Positions 6,090-11,030 of a stretch of 11,030 nucleotides of DNA are shown here, in pieces. A program made the translations under genes and the position numbers. How positions within the stretch are numbered: the stretch's first letter is position 1; every line of letters starts with the position of its first letter. The stretch covers positions 1 to 11,030 of the forward strand of contig CBDUBS010000115.1 in assembly GCA_965365445.1 (NCBI GenBank), in the 5' to 3' direction. The notes under the pieces are model-generated. The model ran no database searches. It was given only the letters and a program-made list of their open reading frames with translations, and was not told the origin of the DNA. The DNA is from CBDUBS01 sp965365445 (lineage in GTDB: Bacteria > Bacteroidota > Rhodothermia > Rhodothermales > DASSAV01).

Positions 6090-7217
6090 TCAGGCCATAG
6101 CGAGGGTAAACGAAAACGAGGATCCTTTCCCCGGTTCGCTTTCGATGGTCAGCCGGCGGTCGTGCGCGGCCAGGATGTGCTTGGATATGGCCAGGCCCAG
6201 TCCGGTGCCCCCCTCGTCTCGCGAGCGGCTTTTATCCACACGGAAAAAACGTTCCGTCAATCGGGGGATATGCTGTGCAGATACCCCGATCCCGTCGTCC
6301 ACGACGGATACCCGTATTTCCGAACCGGACGCTCGGCTGACGCTTACTTCGACGAACCCGCCGGGGTTGTTGTATTTGATGCCGTTATCTACCAGATTGG
6401 TAAGCACCTGCCGAAGCCGTTCGCGATCACCCAAAACGGCGGGGAGGGAATCCGGCACATCGGCCCGCACGGCGACGGCTTTCGCTTCCGCCGCAAGCTG
6501 AAACCCTTCTACCACTTCCTGAATGAGCCGTCCGATCTGGAACGGCGAGGAGGTCATCTTGAGTTCGCCCGTTTCGATCCGGGCGATCTCCGACAGGTCG
6601 TTGGCGAGGTTGCCCAGCCGCAGGGCGTTTTTCAGGATGATTTCGACGAACTTCCGGTTTACCCGGGCGTCATCCAGCGCGCCGCTCAATAGCGTCTCGG
6701 CGAACCCCTGCACGGTAAAAATAGGGGTTTTCAGTTCGTGCGACACATTGCCGAGAAACTCGCGCCGGTAATTCTCGATGCGTTTGAGTTCGGTTATTTC
6801 CTTCTCCGTAGCCCGGCCGGTACGGTACACCTGCCATAATAATGCATTCAATTCGTCGCCTCGGGGCACCTGCGCCGCTTCGAGTTCCGTAAACCGCCGG
6901 TCCCGAATTTGCTTCAGGGTGGTGTGCGCCAGATTGATGCGCCGCACGACCAGCCGGTTTACCACCAAATAGGTCATGGCAGCGGTCAGAGCGGGCCACA
7001 TCAGCATACCCCACCCGGGTCCTCCCGGATCGAGAAACCCCACCGCCGCCATGAGCGCGGCGAGGACTCCCGCCACCCCGAGAGCGATTTTTACGGAAAG
7101 AGACCGGACCAAAAGGGGCAACCTTCTGAAGTGCATGTTACGGATGGAATCCGACGCCTTATTCGACTGAGCCGTTTCTACGGAATTCGTAGCAAGCCCG
7201 GGTACGGCATCCTCCAT
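6090..7217 (-). CDS. Membrane-bound sensor histidine kinase, PhoR-like
   Basis: A 375-residue sensor kinase, partner of the response regulator encoded 9 bases upstream. Two membrane helices (about 42-62 and 67-88) are separated by only a few residues, so there is practically no periplasmic sensing domain. A HAMP-like linker follows (about 88-140; NRLVVRRINLAHTTLKQIRD). The dimerisation/phosphoacceptor box is REFLGNVSHELKTPI with His160. The ATP-binding domain shows the N box LTNLVDNGIKYNN (272-284), G1 VVDDGIGV (305-312), F box ERFFRVDKSRSRD (322-334) and G2 GGTGLGLAISKH (336-347). All catalytic motifs are intact. The ATG at 7217 fits the tight spacing to the regulator; an ATG at 7136 would also retain both helices. 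PhoR-like organisation suggests phosphate or envelope signalling, but no target genes are adjacent, so the stimulus is unknown. Confidence 0.93.
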   Translation of the reverse strand: MEDAVPGLATNSVETAQSNKASDSIRNMHFRRLPLLVRSLSVKIALGVAGVLAALMAAVGFLDPGGPGWGMLMWPALTAAMTYLVVNRLVVRRINLAHTTLKQIRDRRFTELEAAQVPRGDELNALLWQVYRTGRATEKEITELKRIENYRREFLGNVSHELKTPIFTVQGFAETLLSGALDDARVNRKFVEIILKNALRLGNLANDLSEIARIETGELKMTSSPFQIGRLIQEVVEGFQLAAEAKAVAVRADVPDSLPAVLGDRERLRQVLTNLVDNGIKYNNPGGFVEVSVSRASGSEIRVSVVDDGIGVSAQHIPRLTERFFRVDKSRSRDEGGTGLGLAISKHILAAHDRRLTIESEPGKGSSFSFTLAMA

Positions 7218-7226
7218 GAGCGCTGG

Positions 7227-7928
7227 TTATCCCTGCATGAAGCGGTAGCCCACCCCTTTTACCGTTTCCACGTAGTCGGCGCCGAGCTTTTCCCGGATTT
7301 TACGCACGTGTACGTCTACCGTGCGGTCCACCACGTAGACCTCCCGGCCCCACACCTGATCGAGGAGCTCCTGCCGGGAGAATACCTTGCCGGGGTGCGA
7401 GGCCAGGAAATGAAGCAACTCGAACTCCTTTCGGGGAAGTCGGAGCTCTATGGTTTCCCGGCCGATCTTCCGGAATACGAGATACCGATCCCGGTTGATC
7501 TCCAGGTTGTGCACCCGGAGCAAATCCGGCGGCGTATCGCGGCGCTGCAACCCGCGCAGGAGCGCCCGTATCTGGCTGAGGAGCACCGGAATGGAGACGG
7601 GTTTACTAAGGTAGATATCCGCCCCCACGTCGAGGCCCTGCACCTGGCTTTCTTCGTCCGTCAGGGCGGTTAGCATCAGAATGGGGATGTTGCGGAGCGT
7701 AGCGCTCTGCCGGAGCCTGCGGCACGCTTCGATGCCGTCCATGCGGGGCATCATAATGTCCAGCACGATCAGGTCGGGGCGCTCCGCTTCGGCTTTCCGG
7801 AGCGCTTCGAGCCCGTCTCGGGCTACCCGGGTAGCGAAGCCTTCCTGTTGCAAGTTGTACTGGACGAGGTCGAGAATATCGTCTTCGTCGTCCACCACCA
7901 GGATGGTGGCGCCGGGGGATTCATCCAT
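7227..7928 (-). CDS. OmpR/PhoB-family response regulator
   Basis: A 233-residue DNA-binding response regulator, similar in length to PhoB (about 229). Receiver domain residues 8-125: acidic pocket VVDDEDD (Asp13/Asp14), phosphoacceptor Asp57 in VLDIMMPRMDG, switch Thr87 in LMLTAL and Lys109 in YLSKP. The C-terminal winged helix (about 135-233) has LRLPRKEFELLHFLASHPGK, SRQELLDQVWG, the recognition helix VVDRTVDVHVRKIREKLG and the wing ending TVKGVGYRF. The ATG at 7928 is preferred to a TTG at 7973 because it directly precedes the first receiver strand. It is followed after 9 bases by the kinase gene, giving a regulator-kinase operon. Sequence resembles PhoB more than OmpR in gene order and partner, but no Pho-box is visible upstream, so the symbol is withheld. 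Confidence 0.94.
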   Translation of the reverse strand: MDESPGATILVVDDEDDILDLVQYNLQQEGFATRVARDGLEALRKAEAERPDLIVLDIMMPRMDGIEACRRLRQSATLRNIPILMLTALTDEESQVQGLDVGADIYLSKPVSIPVLLSQIRALLRGLQRRDTPPDLLRVHNLEINRDRYLVFRKIGRETIELRLPRKEFELLHFLASHPGKVFSRQELLDQVWGREVYVVDRTVDVHVRKIREKLGADYVETVKGVGYRFMQG

Positions 7929-8129
7929 ACGAGTAGGCCGGGCGGCATAGGTGAGCGCTTGCGGGTACAACAAAGCAAGGTACGGTGGGGCTCCCCGATG
8001 AAAATAACGATACGATTAACAATTCCCGCACCGCACCTGAGGCCCGCTTCCGGGAGTATGCAGCGAATTTACCCATCCGGTCCGCCGGATCCACCCCGCG
8101 CCGCTCTCCAGAACGGCGACACACGAGAA
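7929..8129. other. Intergenic region upstream of the two-component operon
   Basis: No convincing gene is present. It contains the leader of the response regulator and an AT-richer patch at about 7997-8023. On the minus strand TTGCTTTG (7978 to 7971), preceded 21 bases upstream by TTTC (8003 to 8000), is a weak match to the Bacteroidota TTTG/TAnnTTTG promoter pattern, giving a leader of roughly 35-40 bases. No repeated Pho-box-like elements were seen. Confidence 0.3.
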
Positions 8130-8164
8130 ACCCCGGCCCCAGGCGGCGAGCCTGAAGCCGGGGT
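8130..8164 (-). terminator. Probable intrinsic terminator of the TIM-barrel lipoprotein gene
   Basis: ACCCCGGC (8130-8137) pairs with GCCGGGGT (8157-8164), and inside it CAGGC (8140-8144) pairs with GCCTG (8150-8154) around a five-base loop, with a two-base internal bulge on each side. On the minus strand the stem is followed by TTTCTCGTGT, a short T-rich tail. It begins 39 bases after the TAA at 8204, a good position for ending that transcript before the two-component operon. Confidence 0.65.
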
Positions 8165-8203
8165 GAACAGGTTTCTACCAGGCGTATTACGAAAATCCTG
8201 CCG

Positions 8204-9127
8204 TTACGGCGCCTCTGCGTAGCGAACCGTTTTGAGGTAGTCGATGCTCTGCGGCATGGCGGTCAGAGGATCGGAGGTTTCGTCTTCGATGAAGAAGTAT
8301 TCCACCCCGACATCCCGGGCAGTGCGGAGGACGGAAGCGTAATCGATCATGCCCTGCCCTACGGGGACCTCCGTGGAGTCGGCGTTTGCCCGGCCGGAGT
8401 GGTCGTTGGTGGCCGTACCGGGCTTCATGTCCTTGATGTGCATGAGTTTCCAGCGGTTCGGGTATTTCTGCAGCAGGGCAACGGGGTCCTGGCCGGGCCG
8501 TGTCGCCCAGAACACGTCCATTTCGAACACGACATTATTCGGGTCGGTTTCGCTGAGGAGCACGTCGAACGGAAGCACGCCTGCCGCATCCGGCTGAAAT
8601 TCGAACCCGTGGAGGTGGTAGAAGAACTGGAGTCCCCGCTCTTTAGCAGCCTGGCCCCATTTATTGAAATCGGCGGCCGTTTGCCGGGCATTTTCGACGG
8701 TAAAGGGCGCTTCGTGGGGTATGGAGGCCGTGCCGACGTATTCGGCTCCGAGCGCCTCGGCTTCGGCGAGCACCTTATCGAGGCTGTCGCGCCATATGTT
8801 GTAACCGACATGCATGGCGGCGGCATCGAGGCCGGCGTTATCCAGCTCCTGCCGGAATTGTTCGGCGGTCATGCCGTAGGTGCCTGCCAGTTCGACCTGG
8901 TCGAAGCCCAGGGCTTTCACTTTGGCGAGGGTGCCCGGTACGTCCTGTTTCATTTCGTTGCGGACGCTCCAGAGCTGCACGCCGAGCGGTCCGCTGAAGT
9001 CGCCGGTGTACTGGATCCCCGACGTGTCGGCGGCGACCATGTCGCCCGCCTGATCATCCGTGGCGCAGCCGCCGACGAGGGCGGCCAGGCAGAGGGCGGA
9101 GCCCAGAAGGATAGAAAAACGCTGCAT
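8204..9127 (-). CDS. Exported sugar phosphate isomerase/epimerase-like TIM-barrel lipoprotein
   Basis: A 307-residue protein of the xylose-isomerase-like (AP endonuclease 2) TIM-barrel superfamily, whose members isomerise, epimerise or otherwise act on sugars and related compounds using a divalent metal. A lipoprotein signal MQRFSILLGSALCLAALVGGC places the lipid-attachment cysteine at residue 21, followed by a low-complexity linker to about residue 45. The barrel starts with GPLGVQLWSVRNEM (46-59). Probable metal or active-site residues are Glu79 (VELAGTYG), His106, His173 (YHLHGFEF), Asp204 (FEMDVFW), His230 (MHIKDM) and Glu281/Glu283 (FIEDETSD). The ATG at 9127 was chosen because it starts the signal peptide; the open frame to 9244 would mask it. 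A promoter candidate, a leader hairpin and a terminator bracket it as a single-gene transcript. Substrate unknown; such secreted family members are common in Bacteroidota and often accompany carbohydrate genes, such as the GH106-like gene nearby. Confidence 0.88.
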   Translation of the reverse strand: MQRFSILLGSALCLAALVGGCATDDQAGDMVAADTSGIQYTGDFSGPLGVQLWSVRNEMKQDVPGTLAKVKALGFDQVELAGTYGMTAEQFRQELDNAGLDAAAMHVGYNIWRDSLDKVLAEAEALGAEYVGTASIPHEAPFTVENARQTAADFNKWGQAAKERGLQFFYHLHGFEFQPDAAGVLPFDVLLSETDPNNVVFEMDVFWATRPGQDPVALLQKYPNRWKLMHIKDMKPGTATNDHSGRANADSTEVPVGQGMIDYASVLRTARDVGVEYFFIEDETSDPLTAMPQSIDYLKTVRYAEAP

Positions 9128-9155
9128 AACGAAAATTCGATTGAGCCGGTTGCCT

Positions 9156-9176
9156 GCCGGTCGTGTTTCGACCGGC
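9156..9176. repeat. Perfect inverted repeat / hairpin in the leader of the TIM-barrel lipoprotein gene
   Basis: GCCGGTCG (9156-9163) and CGACCGGC (9169-9176) are perfect eight-base arms around the loop TGTTT. It lies 28 bases upstream of the ATG at 9127, inside the predicted transcript leader, and about 80 bases after the queD stop. No T-run follows on either strand, so a regulatory hairpin or protein-binding site is at least as likely as a terminator. Confidence 0.5.
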
Positions 9177-9213
9177 GCCTCCGGACCGTGAGGGAATAAG
9201 AAAGGGCTACCCA

Positions 9214-9245
9214 GAAACGTACACACCGGCCGGTCAAATTGCAAA
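9214..9245 (-). promoter_or_regulatory. Bacteroidota-type promoter candidate for the TIM-barrel lipoprotein gene
   Basis: On the minus strand TTTG (9245 to 9242) is followed after exactly 20 bases by TACGTTTC (9221 to 9214), a 7-of-8 match to the -7 element TAnnTTTG at the expected spacing for the Bacteroidota primary sigma factor. Transcription would start near 9208, giving a leader of about 80 bases. The spacer contains the ten-base palindrome ACCGGCCGGT (9225-9234), placed where a repressor could block the polymerase. Confidence 0.45.
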
Positions 9246-9257
9246 ACAGGGCGCTCG

Positions 9258-9731
9258 TCAGGTACGGGCGGCTACGGCCAGACCGTTCGTGACGGCCGGT
9301 TCGACGTGAAGAGGCCGGGCGGCTTCGGCGTAACAGGTTTCGGTTTCCGCAATGCGCACAACGAAAGAACGTATCCGGAGTTCTTGGAAGGCGACGGCCG
9401 CCTCGCTCACGAGGTAATCCGCCACATACGAGCACAGGTTTTCGGAGGTGGTATCGAAGGGCAACACCACATATTTCCAGCCTGTAGGACGGATCAGGTT
9501 CAGTAGAACCGTATCGTAGTCCGCGATGAGGGTTGCGTGATCCCAGGCATCTACCAGCGGCTTGATGACGCGCTTGAGGTGCTTGAAGTCCATCACCATG
9601 CCGCGCTCGTCCGGTTCGCCTTCAAGCTCGACCCACATCCGGTACGAGTGGCCGTGCAGGTTCCGGCACTCACCTTCGTGCCAGGGCAACCGGTGCGCCG
9701 CCTCCCAGTGAAACTGCTTCGCTACTTTCAT
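9258..9731 (-). CDS. queD: 6-carboxy-5,6,7,8-tetrahydropterin synthase
   Basis: Zinc enzyme of the PTPS/QueD family (EC 4.1.2.50) that converts 7,8-dihydroneopterin triphosphate to 6-carboxytetrahydropterin, an early step to preQ0 and the tRNA base queuosine; cytoplasmic. The 157-residue protein has zinc ligands His13, His26 and His28; the CxxxHGH signature (Cys22-RNL-HGH) supports QueD rather than eukaryotic-type PTPS. Other conserved parts are GMVMDFKHLK (44-53), the Asp-His pair in WDHATL (Asp64/His65), TTSENLC (94-100) and VRIAETETCYAEA (125-137) with Glu129 in the expected catalytic position. The ATG at 9731 precedes the first family strand; the open frame back to 9815 adds unrelated residues. 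The other queuosine genes queC, queE and queF are not in the window, but the transporter yhhQ is. A 130-base gap and a promoter candidate separate it from the lipoprotein gene downstream. Confidence 0.93.
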   Translation of the reverse strand: MKVAKQFHWEAAHRLPWHEGECRNLHGHSYRMWVELEGEPDERGMVMDFKHLKRVIKPLVDAWDHATLIADYDTVLLNLIRPTGWKYVVLPFDTTSENLCSYVADYLVSEAAVAFQELRIRSFVVRIAETETCYAEAARPLHVEPAVTNGLAVAART

Positions 9732-9948
9732 GCGACTGGTTTGTGTATAAATGACGATTATTTCTATCCCTGACCGCGTAAGAACACGGAACGCCGGAGC
9801 GGGTTGCACATCCACACCGTATTCATGCCCGTTCCCGATCGCGCTCGTTTCCTGCCTGACAAGTATCTTTAGTTGAGGAGCGGCCCGGGTGATTGAGGGA
9901 TTTCAGCCGTCAGGTCGTCTCTACCAGAGACATCCTTTATCACTGCAG
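9732..9948. other. Divergent intergenic region between queD and the GH106-like gene
   Basis: No gene is supported here. It must hold the promoters of both flanking genes. An AT-rich patch lies at about 9740-9768, next to queD. On the plus strand TATCTTTA (9864-9871) matches seven of eight positions of the Bacteroidota -7 element TAnnTTTG, but no TTTG sits at the expected distance upstream, so it is only a weak promoter candidate for the hydrolase. Confidence 0.3.
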
Positions 9949-11030
9949 ATGGTCGCCATGCCCCGACGTTTGTTCTTTTTCATTCTGGTTTACCTCGTCA
10001 TGCCGGTCAGCTCGGCCTCGGGGCAGGCGCTCGATTCGCTTCAAGCGTCGTTCCGCACGCCGCCGGACGAAGCGCGGCCCATTACGTGGTGGCACTGGAT
10101 CAACGGGCACGTTACGCGCGAAGGAATTACGGCAGACTTGGAGGCCATGAAAGCCGCCGGGCTGAGCGGCCTCCTGCTGTTCGACGTGCATTTTTCCGGG
10201 CAGGAGGGTTATTTCGCCAGGGCCAACCCGTACCCGGAATTAATGGAGGAACGCGGGCCGGTACGCTTCATGTCCCCCGAGTGGTGGGACCGGCTCGAAC
10301 ACACCATGCGGGAAGCCGACCGTCTCGGGCTGACTTTCGGGTTGCACAATGCGGCCGGGTGGTCGCAGAGCGCCGGGCCGTGGGTGGAACCGCACGAATC
10401 GATGAAGCAAATCGTGTGGAGCGTGACCGGGGTTGAGGGACCGGGCACGCGGACGCTGGTTCCGGCTCGGCCGGAGGTTCTGGAAGGATTTTTCCGCGAT
10501 ATCGCCGTCGTGGCCGTACCGGCAGAGTCGGCGGTCCAACCCTCCGAGGCCATTTTCGTCGGCTCGCCGGAGGCCGATGCCCTCGCTCTCATCGACGGCG
10601 ACCGGGCTACCGGCACGGTGATGGATGCGGGCGGTCGGGCCGCCATCCTGGAAGTGCGTTTCAAGCAACCTGCTCCCATCGGCGCCGTCAGCATCGACCT
10701 GATCAACCCCAATCAGGTAGGCCCGCGTGAAGGGTTGTCCCTCGAAGCCTCTGGAGACGGACGAACGTTTCGTCCGGTCGCCCGGTTGCCCGTTGCGTTC
10801 AAAATGCGTAGCGCGACCCATACCACAACCATGTCCTTTCCGGAGATAGAAGCCAGGGCGTTCCGCATCGTGTTCGAGCAGCTGCCCGGCATACGGATAA
10901 ACGAAGTCCGGTTCCACACCGCTCCCCGGATTCCGCTGTGGGAGCAACGGGCCGTGTACAGCCAGCGCCGGGAGCATGGCGGGGAGACGCCCCTGTACCG
11001 GGAGTACGGCGTATCGGACGATACCACCGG
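9949..11030 (+). CDS. Secreted GH106-like glycoside hydrolase (alpha-L-rhamnosidase-related), C-terminus beyond window
   Basis: The frame is open from ATG 9949 (alternative ATG 9958, same frame) to the window edge: 360 codons of a protein that in this family is usually about 800-1100 residues. The first 26 residues (MVAMPRRLFFFILVYLVMPV...SGQ) are a signal peptide, so the enzyme is exported. The family start is clear: TWWHWINGHVTREGITADLE (about 46-65), then AGLSGLLLFDV, then MSPEWWDRLEHTMREADRLG and GLHNAAGWSQSAGPWVEPHE (about 131-150), the pattern of GH106 catalytic barrels. Residues about 200-325 look like an inserted beta-sandwich (IDGDRATGTVMDAGG, LSLEASGDGRTFRPVARLPV), similar to carbohydrate-binding modules of the discoidin type. 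GH106 enzymes release L-rhamnose from pectin or other polysaccharides, but related uncharacterised groups exist, so the exact substrate is uncertain. It is divergent from queD. Confidence 0.9.
   Translation, partial: MVAMPRRLFFFILVYLVMPVSSASGQALDSLQASFRTPPDEARPITWWHWINGHVTREGITADLEAMKAAGLSGLLLFDVHFSGQEGYFARANPYPELMEERGPVRFMSPEWWDRLEHTMREADRLGLTFGLHNAAGWSQSAGPWVEPHESMKQIVWSVTGVEGPGTRTLVPARPEVLEGFFRDIAVVAVPAESAVQPSEAIFVGSPEADALALIDGDRATGTVMDAGGRAAILEVRFKQPAPIGAVSIDLINPNQVGPREGLSLEASGDGRTFRPVARLPVAFKMRSATHTTTMSFPEIEARAFRIVFEQLPGIRINEVRFHTAPRIPLWEQRAVYSQRREHGGETPLYREYGVSDDTT

Noticed and set aside
6909..7673. 254-codon plus-strand frame opposite the kinase and response regulator
   Set aside because: Antisense to two genes with all catalytic motifs intact; no recognisable protein features.
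8399..9199. 266-codon plus-strand frame opposite the TIM-barrel lipoprotein gene
   Set aside because: Shadow frame; the minus strand has a lipobox and a full TIM-barrel pattern.
10240..10977. 245-codon minus-strand frame opposite the GH106-like gene
   Set aside because: The plus strand is open across the whole region with clear family motifs; the antisense frame has none.

Overview
The window looks like chromosomal DNA from a GC-rich member of the Bacteroidota, most likely a Rhodothermia/Rhodothermales-type bacterium. The evidence is a TonB-dependent receptor fused to an N-terminal carboxypeptidase-like domain and coupled to a DUF4249 lipoprotein, weak or absent Shine-Dalgarno sequences, one promoter candidate of the Bacteroidota TTTG/TAnnTTTG type, and secreted GH106-like and lipoprotein TIM-barrel enzymes. 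The taxonomic placement is inference from gene content and composition. No RNA genes, insertion sequences, CRISPR arrays or phage genes were seen.

Layout, left to right. (1) A minus-strand gene runs off the left edge; it encodes a small membrane-anchored protein with a histidine-triad-like motif. (2) Divergent from it is a plus-strand pair, a TonB-dependent receptor and a DUF4249 lipoprotein, whose reading frames overlap by ATGA. (3) Branched-chain aminotransferase ilvE follows on the plus strand. Then comes a small DUF2905 membrane-protein gene, absent as a single open frame because an in-frame TAG splits it. (4) The minus strand carries two blocks: a PhoB-like response regulator with a PhoR-like histidine kinase, then a MarR regulator tightly followed by the queuosine-precursor transporter yhhQ (TTG start). 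(5) Upstream of those, also on the minus strand, are a secreted sugar-phosphate-isomerase-like lipoprotein with its own terminator and a good promoter candidate, and queD. (6) Divergent from queD, a secreted GH106-like glycoside hydrolase runs off the right edge.

Functional threads. The receptor and DUF4249 pair is probably an outer-membrane uptake or sensing unit of unknown substrate. YhhQ and QueD belong to salvage and de novo synthesis of the tRNA base queuosine, but are separated by about 3.8 kb of unrelated genes. The TIM-barrel lipoprotein and the GH106-like enzyme are both exported and may act on carbohydrates. The two-component pair resembles PhoB/PhoR but its target genes cannot be read from the window. 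Most of the window is ordinary metabolism and regulation. The points most worth a second look are the amber-split DUF2905 gene, the repeated GCCGGTC words in the promoter and leader of the TIM-barrel lipoprotein gene, the MarR-yhhQ coupling, and the HxxHxH protein at the left edge. No clear new multi-gene system was found.
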